Assembly (NCBI RefSeq): GCF_001904745.1
Contig: NZ_MRCD01000005.1
Coordinates: 1 to 64,000, forward strand
DNA: 64,000 nt
DNA from: Calothrix sp. HK-06
GTDB lineage: Bacteria > Cyanobacteriota > Cyanobacteriia > Cyanobacteriales > Nostocaceae
Reading direction: 5' to 3'
Shown here in pieces: positions 8,343 through 17,279 of this stretch (within the stretch, counting starts at the first letter, position 1; every line of letters starts with the position of its first letter). The notes beneath the pieces were generated by a model. It made no database searches and was not told the origin of the DNA. It saw only the letters and a list, made by a program, of their open reading frames with translations. A program made the translations under genes and the position numbers.

Positions 8343-9512
8343 ATGCCTTCATTTGAATATGGTAAGGTAAATGATTCAGGAGATGCTAGTAAGCTTATAT
8401 CGATTCTTAGTCAGTGCTTTATGATGGCGCCGTCTGATGGTGAGGCTTACCTCGAGTCGGTTGGGATAGAGAATTTTCGTGTGATTCGTCAAAATGGGAA
8501 AATTGCTGGTGGATTAGCAATATTGTCACTTGCCCAGTGTTATGGTGGTGATTTTGTACCAATGGCAGGTATTGCAGCAGTGGGTATTGCACCAGAGTAT
8601 AGAGGAAGTGGTGCCGCATTAGCATTAATGCAAAGTGCAGTTAAAGAAATTCATTTTAAGGGGGTGCCCCTGACAGCATTATTTCCCGCAGTACAGCGTT
8701 TATATCGTGCTGCTGGATATGAGCAAGCAGGTAGTTTCTGTAATTGGGAAATTACGACTGCTAGTATTCAAATGGGAAAACCTCAGTTACCGTTGACGTT
8801 AATTACTACCGAAAAAGATATTTTACGGTCACTAAATCAAAAGCAAGCGCGCGTACATAATGGTAATTTAGACAGAAACGAATTTATTTGGACTGATATT
8901 GGGCGTTCAAAAGATGCACAACAATACGCTTATTTGATTGGGAGTGCAGATAATCCTCAAGGATACATTATATTTACACAGCATCGCGGTGACAGTAACA
9001 CTCATATTCATATACGAGACTGGGTATTATTAACACCCGCAGCAATACAAAGTTTTTGGGCATTTCTTGGTGGTCATCGGTCGCAAATTGATACGGTTCG
9101 TTACAGAAGCGCGCTTGTTGATGTACTAACTTTAATGTTGCCCGAACAAACAGCCAAGCTGAAATCATCGACACGATGGATGTTACGTATTGTAGATGTA
9201 AAGAAAGCTCTAGAGAAGCGTGGGTATCCTCAAAATGTCCAAGCTGAACTTCATATAGAAGTACAAGATGATTTATTAGAAAGTAATAATAGTAGATATG
9301 TACTGTCTGTTGCCAATGGACGTGCGGATGTGGCGCCAGGTGGAAAAGGTGATTTTAAACTTGATATTCGTGCTTTTGCGCCGTTGTATACTAGTTTATT
9401 CTCTCCGAGCCAATTACAAATGACAGGAAACTTGGAAGCAACAGAAGATTCTATTATTACTGCAACGCAAATATTTGTAGGCGCCTCTGCTTGGATGGCT
9501 GACTTTTTTTAG
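8343..9512 (+). CDS. Eis-like GNAT family N-acetyltransferase
   Basis: About 389 residues from the ATG at 8343. An upstream GTG at 8316 gives a 398-residue version, but the shorter form starts where this family normally does (MPSFEYGKV). The N-terminal GNAT core has GLAILSLAQCYGG and the acetyl-CoA loop VGIAPEYRGSGAALALM (Q/RxxGxG/A type, about 85-101). A second GNAT-like region and a C-terminal SCP2-like domain (about 300-389, ending SAWMADFF) follow, as in Eis proteins. Eis enzymes acetylate amines such as aminoglycosides or lysines with acetyl-CoA; the substrate here is unknown. A transporter gene follows after 19 bp, probably co-transcribed. Confidence 0.8.
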   Translation: MPSFEYGKVNDSGDASKLISILSQCFMMAPSDGEAYLESVGIENFRVIRQNGKIAGGLAILSLAQCYGGDFVPMAGIAAVGIAPEYRGSGAALALMQSAVKEIHFKGVPLTALFPAVQRLYRAAGYEQAGSFCNWEITTASIQMGKPQLPLTLITTEKDILRSLNQKQARVHNGNLDRNEFIWTDIGRSKDAQQYAYLIGSADNPQGYIIFTQHRGDSNTHIHIRDWVLLTPAAIQSFWAFLGGHRSQIDTVRYRSALVDVLTLMLPEQTAKLKSSTRWMLRIVDVKKALEKRGYPQNVQAELHIEVQDDLLESNNSRYVLSVANGRADVAPGGKGDFKLDIRAFAPLYTSLFSPSQLQMTGNLEATEDSIITATQIFVGASAWMADFF

Positions 9513-9531
9513 GGTAGAGAACTGGTTTATA

Positions 9532-10443
9532 ATGCATCGTACTACTGGAAAATGGCGCCTTGGGTTGGCACTATCTTTATTAACGATTGTACTGTGGGGA
9601 GTGTTACCGATAGCGCTAACGGTCGCACTCTCTGTTCTCGATGTCTATACTGTAACTTGCTTTAGATTTTTATTATCATTCTCATTATTAGCTATTTATT
9701 TAGCAGCAAGAGGAAAATTACCGACACTCAAACAGCTACGTTCGACTTCTTGGAAGTTGCTAAGTGCCGCAATTATTTTTCTTGCTGCAAATTATATTCT
9801 GTTTTTAAAGGGTTTAGCGCTAACGTCTCCCGCTAACGCCCAAGTTATTATTCAACTAGCGCCTTTACTAATGAGTTTTGGTGGATTGTTAATTTTTCGT
9901 GAGCGTTATAGCTGGCGCCAATGGTGCGGGGTTGGTATTCTTACGATTGGACTTGTTTTATTTTTTCATGAAAAATTAAATAGCATAATCACCGCACAAA
10001 CAAATTATCTGCTTGGAACAGGCTTAGTTGTGCTGGGTGCAGTTGCTTGGGCTGTTTATGCTCTGGCACAAAAGCAATTATTAAGAACTTTATCTTCTAT
10101 GCATATCATGGTAATTATTTATGGGACATGTGCTTTTTTATTCTTACCATTTGCTACACCAAAGTTACTTTTTACACTTAATTATTTTCACTGGGGAACT
10201 CTAATTTTTTGTGGTCTAAATACGCTAATTGCTTATGGTGCTTTTGCCGAATCATTAGAGCATTGGGAGTCATCACGAGTAAGTGCGGTTGTGGCTGCTG
10301 CACCAATTGTTACTTTAATATCTGTTCATGCTGTGTCCGTTATTGCACCTAGTTTAATTGTTCCAGAAAATTTGTCAGTTACGGGAATTGTAGGCGCCGT
10401 CTTAGTGGTAGCTGGCTCAGTGGCTATGGCTCTGGGTAAATAA
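9532..10443 (+). CDS. EamA/DMT family transporter
   Basis: 303 residues with about ten hydrophobic helices in two repeated halves typical of drug/metabolite transporters. The first half contains VTCFRFLLSF and the loop FLKGLALTSPANAQVIIQLAP; the second begins near GLVVLGAVAWAVYALAQKQ and ends in a helix GIVGAVLVVAGSVAMALG. Such proteins export small metabolites or amino acids across the inner membrane. It starts 19 bp after the Eis-like acetyltransferase gene; the pair may acetylate and export, or the link may be incidental. Confidence 0.85.
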   Translation: MHRTTGKWRLGLALSLLTIVLWGVLPIALTVALSVLDVYTVTCFRFLLSFSLLAIYLAARGKLPTLKQLRSTSWKLLSAAIIFLAANYILFLKGLALTSPANAQVIIQLAPLLMSFGGLLIFRERYSWRQWCGVGILTIGLVLFFHEKLNSIITAQTNYLLGTGLVVLGAVAWAVYALAQKQLLRTLSSMHIMVIIYGTCAFLFLPFATPKLLFTLNYFHWGTLIFCGLNTLIAYGAFAESLEHWESSRVSAVVAAAPIVTLISVHAVSVIAPSLIVPENLSVTGIVGAVLVVAGSVAMALGK

Positions 10444-10803
10444 TAGATATTATTTGAATGAAGTTTTATGTTAAGTAATTTTACGGTATCTTTAATCAAA
10501 GATGCCGCTTCTTCATAGTTGTTTTTTGCATACTGAAGCGTATTATTTTATTATCTGTTATGATGGCATCGTTGGATAAATTATTTTTTCCAAATAGGTA
10601 AATCAACCTATATTGCCCGATATAGCCCAGTGTCACTACCACAGTTCTTTTTTACGATTTTATAGTTAGAAAATTTTCTACTATAATCAATACTTTTGAG
10701 GCAAAACCACAGAATCATTCAGGGCGAATCATTTAGGGTGTCCGCATAACTACCAGTTTGACAGAGCCTCATCAAATTACATCCGAAGTGCAGACGTTTT
10801 GCG
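10444..10803. other. Intergenic region with a possible TPR remnant
   Basis: 360 bp. On the minus strand at about 10450-10545 one frame reads QYAKNNYEEAASLIKDTVKL, which looks like one TPR helix pair. It has no start codon and is preceded by tandem stops, so it is at most a remnant. The rest is AT-rich leader sequence for the DUF1400 gene. Confidence 0.3.
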
Positions 10804-12501
10804 ATGAAAAGCTTTTTTGGTATCTGGACCAGCACCCTGCGAAGGAATATATTGTTGCTGGTACTCTCAATGCTGCTGCCGACTTTTGAAATGAGTTCGG
10901 CATATGCAGCACAGAGAGTTTATGCATCTTATTCAGCATTGGAACGGTCAATTTCCGTAACTGCGTTAGAAGAATTTGTTAGGACAGGCGCCGTTGACTC
11001 TAGTCTAGCGGTTTATGCTGAGTATCTCAAACCAGCACAACTCCAAGAGTTGCGAAGAGTGCTACAAAGTCCGATAAAAGCTAACGCGGTAGCAGTATCA
11101 CAGTTTCTCTATACTCCGCAAGGAGAATTTTTGTTGCGAAGGTTAGGAGAAGTAATTAAGACAGAATCACGTCAGGAAAAACCTGGCTTTCATGCTTTGC
11201 GGTCAGCTTTAATACTGGCAGCTGCGGACTCTGGAGGCTTAACTTTACTAGGTTTGTTACGCGAATATCCTGGTGCGAGCATTCATATAGATTTAGCGCG
11301 AACTCTAGGAATTGCGTCAGAACTAGAAAAAATGGTTAGCGATACCGAAAAAGCCATCACAGCAGTATCTCAAAAAGCTAAAACCGAGGCAGCAATAGAG
11401 CAACCTTCGTTTCAGAGTGCCAAGCTTCCTGATTTTCGTCGTAAAGGTAAATTTGCCACGTCCAAGCAAACGTATAAATTACTCGATGCAGTTCGCAATC
11501 GGTTTTTACTCACCGAAGTTTATATACCTTCAGGAATTGAGAAAGTTCCAGTAATCGTCATTTCCCACGGTGTAGGTACAGACAGCAGCAATTTTGAGTA
11601 TTTAGGTTCACACCTTGCTTCTCACGGATTTGCTGTAATAGTTCCCAACCATCCTGGTAGTGATACCAAGCAATTGAGTTCGTTAATGAAGGGTAGTGCG
11701 AATGAAGTTGCTGAACCAAGCGAATTCTACAATCGTCCTCTTGATATCAAATTTGTTCTAGACGAACTGCAACAGCGTAATAAATCTACGTTTCGTGGGC
11801 GCCTGAATTTTGATGAGGTAGGGGTATTCGGGCAATCGTTTGGTGGATACACTGGGTTAGCATTAGCAGGAGCGCAAATTAACTTTGCCCAGCTAGAAAA
11901 AGACTGCAAACCAAAGGCACTCACAGAAACTTGGAATGTATCTTTACTACTGCAATGTCGTGCTTTGGAACTACGGAAATTTGGGCCATTGATGAGTTAC
12001 GACCTGCACGATAAACGTATCAAAGCGGTAATCGCAGTCAATCCCATCACCAGCAGTATTTTTGGTGAAACCGGATTGAACAATGTAAAAATTCCTGTAA
12101 TGATAGTTGCCAGTAGTGATGATACTGTTGCACCAGCATTGTACGAGCAGATATTACCTTTCTCGTGGATTGGAAATCAGCAAAAATACTTAGCTGTTAT
12201 GCAAGGCGCCACCCACTTCTCAGCTATTGGTGAAGGTAAAAATGATGCAAACCAAATTGGACTACCTTCAGATATAGCAGGTGATGACCCTGCACAAGTA
12301 CGTAAATACTTAAACTCGCTCTCGTTACCTTTCTTCCAATCTCATGTTGCAGGTATGACCAAATATGCGCCATATTTGAATGCAGCTTACGCCAAAGCTA
12401 TTTCAACTCAGCCACTAGCATTAAACTTAATTCAGTCACTAACATCAACTGAACTAGCACAAGCATTTAATGGTGAGTTGAAACAAATTAAACAACCCTA
12501 A
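10804..12501 (+). CDS. DUF1400 plus alpha/beta-hydrolase (lipase/PAF-acetylhydrolase-like), exported
   Basis: 565 residues. A signal peptide (about 1-36, ending SSAYAA) is followed by a DUF1400 region (about 36-185: LERSISVTALEEFVRTG, FLYTPQGEFLLRRLG, LREYPGASIHIDLART). An alpha/beta-hydrolase domain occupies about 230-540, with ISHGVGTDSSNFEYLGSHLA forming the oxyanion side, the nucleophile elbow GQSFGG (Ser within VFGQSFGGYTG), the acid in ASSDDTVAP and the catalytic His in GATHFSA. This architecture is common in cyanobacteria; an esterase or lipase role in the periplasm is likely, the substrate unknown. It is monocistronic with a 360-bp leader. Confidence 0.85.
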   Translation: MKSFFGIWTSTLRRNILLLVLSMLLPTFEMSSAYAAQRVYASYSALERSISVTALEEFVRTGAVDSSLAVYAEYLKPAQLQELRRVLQSPIKANAVAVSQFLYTPQGEFLLRRLGEVIKTESRQEKPGFHALRSALILAAADSGGLTLLGLLREYPGASIHIDLARTLGIASELEKMVSDTEKAITAVSQKAKTEAAIEQPSFQSAKLPDFRRKGKFATSKQTYKLLDAVRNRFLLTEVYIPSGIEKVPVIVISHGVGTDSSNFEYLGSHLASHGFAVIVPNHPGSDTKQLSSLMKGSANEVAEPSEFYNRPLDIKFVLDELQQRNKSTFRGRLNFDEVGVFGQSFGGYTGLALAGAQINFAQLEKDCKPKALTETWNVSLLLQCRALELRKFGPLMSYDLHDKRIKAVIAVNPITSSIFGETGLNNVKIPVMIVASSDDTVAPALYEQILPFSWIGNQQKYLAVMQGATHFSAIGEGKNDANQIGLPSDIAGDDPAQVRKYLNSLSLPFFQSHVAGMTKYAPYLNAAYAKAISTQPLALNLIQSLTSTELAQAFNGELKQIKQP

Positions 12502-12593
12502 CTAACAAATCCTCACGGCGCCTCCTCTGACTGGGTTTCTATTGGATATACTATAGAAGCCCGGTTTACCCATGTTTAACATGTGGCTAACAT

Positions 12594-13208
12594 ATGACTC
12601 GTCCCCGTATACTTCAACCAGGACAAAGCTATACTTTTAGCAAGTACTTTGAGCTTTCGTTTGCAATCCAAGATATTCTAGCTGAGTTAGATTGTTCTTA
12701 TAATTTAGAGTCTTTAACCTTACCTAGTTCTGAAGTTGATGACAGCTTAATTAACAATTTGAAACAAAATATAGAAACTAATCTTCAATACGTCAAGCTT
12801 TCCAGCGAATCAGCACGCCAGCAAGTAATTATAGCCCCTATACTTCTAGAAGTCTGTAAAACGACTCAAACTCGATTGAATGTAGAGTATCCCGTAAGTG
12901 TTAGCGAACAATTAAAAGGAAGTTTTGATTACTATATAGATAAAGATAGAGGAATGTTGGTAGTTGAAGCAAAGCAAGCAGATTTAAACAGAGGGTTTAC
13001 TCAGCTAGCTGTAGAACTCATTGCGCTTGACCAATGGACTAGTAAAGATACACCAATTCTATACGGTGCCGTTACCACAGGAGAAGACTGGCGATTTGGT
13101 ATTTATAAACGCGCAGAGAAAATCATTCTAGAAGATATTAAATTATATCGTGTACCAGAAGAGATTCATTTATTAGTTAAGACTTTGGTCGGGATTATAA
13201 ATTATTAA
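12594..13208 (+). CDS. PD-(D/E)XK nuclease-like protein of unknown function
   Basis: 204 residues. The central part has the layout of a restriction-endonuclease-like core: Glu86 in the first helix, Asp112 in GSFDYYI, E125-A-K127 in LVVEAKQAD and Gln137 in FTQLAVEL. This is the helix-strand-strand-helix order of the superfamily with a downstream Q. Many cyanobacteria carry such stand-alone proteins. There is no methyltransferase or other restriction partner nearby; the next gene, truB, starts 69 bp downstream. Nuclease activity is inferred, not shown. Confidence 0.65.
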   Translation: MTRPRILQPGQSYTFSKYFELSFAIQDILAELDCSYNLESLTLPSSEVDDSLINNLKQNIETNLQYVKLSSESARQQVIIAPILLEVCKTTQTRLNVEYPVSVSEQLKGSFDYYIDKDRGMLVVEAKQADLNRGFTQLAVELIALDQWTSKDTPILYGAVTTGEDWRFGIYKRAEKIILEDIKLYRVPEEIHLLVKTLVGIINY

Positions 13209-13277
13209 TTCCCGTATCAGGTACCCAAACATTAAACTATGATATTCAAGTTAACCAATTAATCCCATCCTTTTAAA

Positions 13278-14150
13278 TTGCAAGGCTTTTTGAATCTCAA
13301 CAAACCATTTGGCTGGACTTCGCACGATTGTGTTGCGAAAGTACGTAAGCTACTGCGTCTCAAACGTGTTGGACATGCTGGAACTTTAGACCCTGCTGCA
13401 ACTGGTGTGTTACCAATTGCGTTGGGTAAAGCTACACGTTTACTTCAATATCTACCTGGCGATAAATTTTACAACGCTACGATTCGTTTTGGTATACAAA
13501 CAACAACAGACGATTTGCAGGGTGAAGTTATTACTTCGCGTGCTTGTCCTGAGTTGAAATTGGAAGATATTAAAGATTTATTGCCGCAATTTCTAGGTAA
13601 AATTAACCAAATACCGCCTAGTTACAGCGCAATTCAAGTTGACGGGAAACGACTTTATGATTTAGCGCGTCAAGGTATTACTGTTGAGGCGCCTGTAAGA
13701 ACAGTGGAGATATTTAGTATAGAGGTTTTAGATTGGCGCCCAGGTGAGCTTGCTGAGTTAGATGTTGCGATAGCTTGCGGTGCAGGAACTTATATAAGGT
13801 CAATTGCCCGTGATTTAGGAGCAGCTTTGGATGTAGGTGGTACACTAGCAGCACTACAACGCACCGTTAGTAGTGGTTTTAATTTGGCTAACAGTATAAG
13901 TATTGAAGCTTTGGAAGCGCAACTACAAACCTTTCAACCAATAAGTCCTGATGCACCTCTACAATATCTATCTGAGATTAGTTTATTAGAGGAAGATGCT
14001 AAAAAATGGCGCCAGGGACAACGGATAGCTCAACAAATAAACGAATCTTCACAATATTTACGAGTTTATACTGATGGATTATTTATAGGTATCAGTGAAT
14101 TCAAGGATGACTTATTAGTACCAGCTATGGTATTCGAGCCAGTAAATTAG
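13278..14150 (+). CDS. truB: tRNA pseudouridine(55) synthase
   Basis: 290 residues. TruB isomerises U55 in the T-loop of tRNAs to pseudouridine. The start is TTG at 13278, giving [20 protein letters not shown], which is the normal N-terminus of cyanobacterial TruB and makes the rare start credible. The catalytic Asp38 lies in [15 protein letters not shown]. The [10 protein letters not shown] and [12 protein letters not shown] motifs and a short PUA-like C-terminal part are present. It is full length. Confidence 0.95.
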   Translation: MQGFLNLNKPFGWTSHDCVAKVRKLLRLKRVGHAGTLDPAATGVLPIALGKATRLLQYLPGDKFYNATIRFGIQTTTDDLQGEVITSRACPELKLEDIKDLLPQFLGKINQIPPSYSAIQVDGKRLYDLARQGITVEAPVRTVEIFSIEVLDWRPGELAELDVAIACGAGTYIRSIARDLGAALDVGGTLAALQRTVSSGFNLANSISIEALEAQLQTFQPISPDAPLQYLSEISLLEEDAKKWRQGQRIAQQINESSQYLRVYTDGLFIGISEFKDDLLVPAMVFEPVN

Positions 14151-14180
14151 TTATATATTTATTCCTGATACTGCAAGAGG

Positions 14181-14257
14181 TAGGTTGGGTTCCGTTCCTC
14201 CAACGGCACTCGCTTCAACCGAGGGAACCCCGGCAACGCGGTGCCTCCCCAACCTAC
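14181..14257. repeat. Dispersed GTAGGTTGGG...CCAACCTAC element, inverted copy
   Basis: About 77 bp, the reverse complement of 8098-8171. Its ends are complementary (GTAGGTTGGG at 14180-14189, CCCCAACCTAC at 14247-14257), so it can fold into a long stem and may terminate truB transcription. Confidence 0.75.
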
Positions 14258-14324
14258 GTGCATTATGGACAACTCAAAAATCAGAAGTTAATGTAGTGAT
14301 GCTACTAATATTATATTTACTGTT

Positions 14325-14957
14325 ATGGATGTGTCTATATTACAAAATCGGGATTATACAATCATTTTAGGTAAAACTTCTGCAAGTGCAGTTAAAGAAC
14401 CACCTGAATATGAACATCGTTGGCAAGATGCATACGAGTCAATAATCAACCTTATACGCGCGTGTCAGAAATTTGATACTGATGGTGTGACAATGTATGT
14501 TTCGTGTCGAGACTGTAAAAAAAATAACTTTCAGCAGTATAAATATGTAATGCCTGAGAAACTTAGAGAAATTGTTGAGGCACATTATCCACCGTATGAA
14601 TTAGATTTACTAGGGGTTTTGCAAAAAACTTTAGATGATTATTTTGCGCGCAAAGCTGCCAACCAAGCAAAACCCAACGGTGAAATTATTATCATATTAA
14701 TAGATGGCGAACCATTGGACAGAATGCAAGTTGCCAAAGTAATTGTAGAAGCTACACATAAATTAGAGAACCATAGGGAATTGGGTATTGGCTTTGTACA
14801 AGTCGGTGAAGACTTACTCACACGTGGTTTTTTAAAAGCTTTAGACGAAGACTTAACGCACGCAGGCGCCAAATTTGATATTGTTGACACCAAGATGATA
14901 GGACAATTAGAAGCAAACTCACTACTACAATTTTTGTTAGATACGCTTGATGATTAA
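14325..14957 (+). CDS. von Willebrand factor A-like protein with a degenerate metal site
   Basis: 210 residues with a vWA-type Rossmann layout: strand NRDYTIILGKTSAS (about 8-21), a central helix region, a YELDLLGVLQKTLDDYF stretch and the strand IIIILIDGEPLD (about 125-136), where cyanobacterial vWA proteins have TDGEP. The usual DxSxS metal-binding motif after 'DYT' is replaced by GKTSA, so metal-dependent adhesion may be weakened or lost. Cytoplasmic, no signal peptide. Partner unknown. It follows the repeat at 14181-14257 and is followed by a tandem repeat array. Confidence 0.7.
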   Translation: MDVSILQNRDYTIILGKTSASAVKEPPEYEHRWQDAYESIINLIRACQKFDTDGVTMYVSCRDCKKNNFQQYKYVMPEKLREIVEAHYPPYELDLLGVLQKTLDDYFARKAANQAKPNGEIIIILIDGEPLDRMQVAKVIVEATHKLENHRELGIGFVQVGEDLLTRGFLKALDEDLTHAGAKFDIVDTKMIGQLEANSLLQFLLDTLDD

Positions 14958-15130
14958 TTGTAATGCTGAACGTAGTGAAGCATCTGTATAACCTTCAAGA
15001 TAATTAAAATTCTTAATTGTAATGCTGAACGTAGTGAAGCATCTGTATAAACTTTAAGATAATTAAAATTCTTAATTGTCATGCTGAACGTAGTGAAGCA
15101 TCTGTATAAACTTCAAGATAATTAAGATTC
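14954..15130. repeat. Three tandem 59-bp repeats with the ATGCTGAACGTAGTGAAGCATCT core
   Basis: Units start at 14954, 15013 and 15072 (TTAATTG), exactly 59 bp apart and nearly identical. Each holds a palindromic core, ATGCTGAACG...GAAGCAT, of the widespread TTCTGAGCGAAGCGAAGAAT type. There are no variable spacers, so this is not a CRISPR array. A decayed relative continues to about 15180 and another copy is inserted in the coding region at 26145-26194. Confidence 0.85.
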
Positions 15131-15397
15131 TAGCCTGCGGCAAATGCTCCGCATTACGCTACGCTCAGAATAACAATTTAGTCAATGTAATTTTGCATCA
15201 ATCAAGTAAGGTTTTGATATTGGCTGTATATGGTCTGACATTTGTGAAATTTTTACTTTCTATTCATTAAAATTTTATAGCTGTAATTTTTTTCATTATA
15301 GCTGGTGCGTGACTTTTTATATGCAAATTGCGTGAGTCGTTAATTAATGTGGGTATCCTAAGCTTATAGATATTTCAGGTTAGGAGAACCATATAAT
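14958..15397. other. Intergenic region before the aspartic protease gene
   Basis: 440 bp. The left part is the tandem array; about 15131-15180 is a further palindromic fragment (GCGGCAAATGCTCCGCATTACGC in part). The remainder is AT-rich leader with a strong ribosome site, AGGAG at about 15382-15386, for the next gene. No gene seen. Confidence 0.5.
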
Positions 15398-15922
15398 ATG
15401 AAAGGTGTGCGTAAGCTTTGGATTGCAATTGTGGGTACGATTGTATTGACAACGTTACCTACAGGGGTAAAAGCAGATTCTGGTATCTGTTATATGGTTA
15501 CATCATCTGGTCAAACTGTGAGTTTAGGAAAATTGTGCGGCGCCACACAGGATAATGGGGTTTTTCGTGTACCTATCAAGCGTCGTAGTGGCAAGACTCC
15601 TGTTATTGATGTTACGTTTAATGGTAATCAGGTGTATGAAATGATTCTTGATACTGGCGCCACTGGTACTTTGATTACACAAGAAATGTCTCGTGCTATG
15701 AATCTTAAGCCTTCAGGAACGATTAATGCCAGTATTGCTGATGGTAGTGAAGTTCAGTTTAAAACTAGTGTTGTTAATTCTATTGGTGTAGGTGGCGCCG
15801 TAGTTAGTAATGTTGAAGTTGCGATAGCACCAAAAGCTGAGATTGGGTTACTGGGCCATGACTTCTTTGATAAGTACGATGTGAAGATTCTTGAAAAACA
15901 AGTTGAGTTTCATCGTCGTTAA
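15398..15922 (+). CDS. Exported retropepsin-like aspartic protease family protein
   Basis: 174 residues with a signal peptide (about 1-26, cleavage after VKA) and a single retroviral-type aspartic protease domain. The active-site signature ILDTGATGTLI lies at about 85-95 with the flap and second strand GLLGHDFFDKYDV near the C-terminus. Such single-domain proteins act as dimers. The target is unknown; the location is periplasmic or cell-surface. The start is well supported by AGGAG nine bases upstream of the ATG. Confidence 0.85.
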   Translation: MKGVRKLWIAIVGTIVLTTLPTGVKADSGICYMVTSSGQTVSLGKLCGATQDNGVFRVPIKRRSGKTPVIDVTFNGNQVYEMILDTGATGTLITQEMSRAMNLKPSGTINASIADGSEVQFKTSVVNSIGVGGAVVSNVEVAIAPKAEIGLLGHDFFDKYDVKILEKQVEFHRR

Positions 15923-15943
15923 GGTAACTAACTAGGTTTTTAT

Positions 15944-15968
15944 GTTGGGTCGATGAACGAGACCCAAC
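15944..15968. terminator. Hairpin between convergent protease and regulator genes
   Basis: GTTGGGTC at 15944-15951 pairs with GACCCAAC at 15961-15968, just after the plus-strand stop (15922) and just before the minus-strand stop (15976). A bidirectional terminator is likely. Confidence 0.6.
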
Positions 15969-15975
15969 CAACGAG

Positions 15976-16617
15976 TTAAGTGTTGGCGAAGGCGCCGTTG
16001 GCATAAATAGCTAGTTGGGCGCGATTTTTTAGGTTTAGGCGATTAAAAATACTATTAATATGAGTTTTAACGGTACATTCTGAAATAAATAGTTTGGTTG
16101 CAATTTCTTGATTTGTGGCGCCTATTGCTACTAACTTTGCTACATCTAATTCTCTTGGTGTTAATTTTGATAGTTCTTTATTAGTTGTTTCGGTGGTATT
16201 AGTAAGTTTTGGATTTATTACTCTTTCTAAAAGACCTGGCGCCAGTTGAGCATATCCTGAATTAATACAGCGAATTGCATTTACAAGTTCGTCCGAAGGC
16301 ATATCTTTCAGCAAATAACCTTTGGCGCCAGCACGAATAGCATCACTAACATCACGGTCTTCATCGTAAGTACTTAAAACTAGAATTTTGGCACCAGTAA
16401 ATTTTTCGCAAATTTGGCGAGTTGCAGTACTGCCGTTCATCACAGGCATTCGCACATCCATTAACACAACATCTGGTTGAAGTGTTTCAAATAAAGAAAC
16501 TGCTTCTTCTCCATTCTCTGCCATGCCAATAATTTCTAGGTCAGGCTCTATGCTTAACATTGCCTTCAAACCTTGACGGACTAAACTTTGGTCATCTACT
16601 AGTAATAAGCGTATCAT
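15976..16617 (-). CDS. NarL/LuxR-type response regulator
   Basis: 213 residues. The receiver domain (1-120) has acidic pocket DD at 8-9, phosphoacceptor Asp54 in VVLMDVRMP and a Lys in AKGYLLKDM. The C-terminal LuxR helix-turn-helix (about 148-210) contains LTPRELDVAKLVAIGATNQE and VKTHINSIFNRL. It should be phosphorylated by the HisKA_3-type kinase encoded at 17280-18134 on the same strand; between them lies a kinase remnant. Together they make a NarXL-like two-component pair next to the CHAT protease gene. Confidence 0.93.
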   Translation of the reverse strand: MIRLLLVDDQSLVRQGLKAMLSIEPDLEIIGMAENGEEAVSLFETLQPDVVLMDVRMPVMNGSTATRQICEKFTGAKILVLSTYDEDRDVSDAIRAGAKGYLLKDMPSDELVNAIRCINSGYAQLAPGLLERVINPKLTNTTETTNKELSKLTPRELDVAKLVAIGATNQEIATKLFISECTVKTHINSIFNRLNLKNRAQLAIYANGAFANT

Positions 16618-16652
16618 AATTAGACCTAAGATTTAAGATTTTCGATGTTTAT

Positions 16653-16733
16653 AAAAACCTGGTTTCTACGCATTCATTGTCGCAGACAAATTGTTATTTT
16701 ATTACATCCTATCGACAAAGAAACCAGGTTTTT
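16653..16733. repeat. Inverted repeat with embedded 30-bp dispersed sequence
   Basis: AAAAACCTGGTTTCT (16653-16667) and AGAAACCAGGTTTTT (16719-16733) are perfect inverted copies. Inside, 16662-16691 (GTTTCTACGCATTC...) is identical over 30 bases to 50171-50200. The right arm supplies the last codons of the kinase remnant (EKPGFFVDRM), so the element appears to have cut that gene. Confidence 0.75.
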
Positions 16734-17097
16734 CATTATCTTCATTTAATGATTTAACAGTGCGTCTAACCTCATACATTAAGCTACCACTTAATTGATA
16801 AGCTTCTGAAAGAGATTGCTGTGCTTGAGTTGGGTTAAGTTGCCAAAGTTTTTGTGCTACCTGTATCTGTATATGTAAAGCAGCAAGCGACTGTCCTATT
16901 CCATAATACGTATTTTGTAAATCTCGATTTTGATCTAGTATATGAGCGTAACTGTCAGCCTCTAATACATAGCTTTGTAAATATTTTTGTACAGTTATTT
17001 CACAGTGCTTTTGATAATTTATGCGTACAGTCTTCACAAAATACCATAACGTTAATAGCAAAATTATTGACAACATAACAGGTAGCATATCTTTCAC
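16702..17097 (-). pseudogene. Truncated HisKA_3 kinase remnant lacking the phosphoacceptor His and ATPase domain
   Basis: 131 residues: one N-terminal membrane helix (about 5-23), then a helical pair like the dimerisation domain of NarX-type kinases. QVAQKLWQLNPTQAQQSL and YEVRRTVKSLNED match the family pattern seen in the neighbour (EVRESVKALRSD). Where the neighbour has RDLHDS, this protein has RDLQNT, so the phosphorylated His is Gln, with about three extra residues after it. No HATPase domain follows; the frame ends in residues encoded by an inverted repeat (16653-16733). It is either a degraded kinase or a membrane-anchored dimerisation partner for the kinase at 17280-18134. GTG start at 17097 or ATG at 17088. 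Confidence 0.65.
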
Positions 17098-17207
17098 TTA
17101 GTAGTAACAGCAATAGGCGTGAAGATATTATATTTTTATAATTTTCCCTCTTTCACCTCCTTTATTAATAACTCAACTCCAGAAACTTGTGAATGAGTTT
17201 TTCAATA

Positions 17208-17227
17208 TTTCCAACTAAAGTTGGAAA
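17208..17227. terminator. Short perfect hairpin
   Basis: TTTCCAACT (17208-17216) pairs with AGTTGGAAA (17219-17227). It lies between the histidine kinase stop (17280) and the kinase remnant on the minus strand, so it may end kinase transcription. A further copy of AAAGTTGGAA occurs at about 17269. Confidence 0.45.
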
Positions 17228-17279
17228 GCATAATTCTAAACTTTGATGTATATATATGTGAGTAGTACTAAAGTTGGAA

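Noticed and set aside
14185-14370. 61-codon plus-strand open frame after truB
   Set aside because: It begins inside the repeat at 14181-14257 and overlaps the start of the vWA-like gene in another frame.
14954-15130. Possible CRISPR array
   Set aside because: The units are contiguous 59-bp tandem copies without variable spacers, and no cas gene is nearby.
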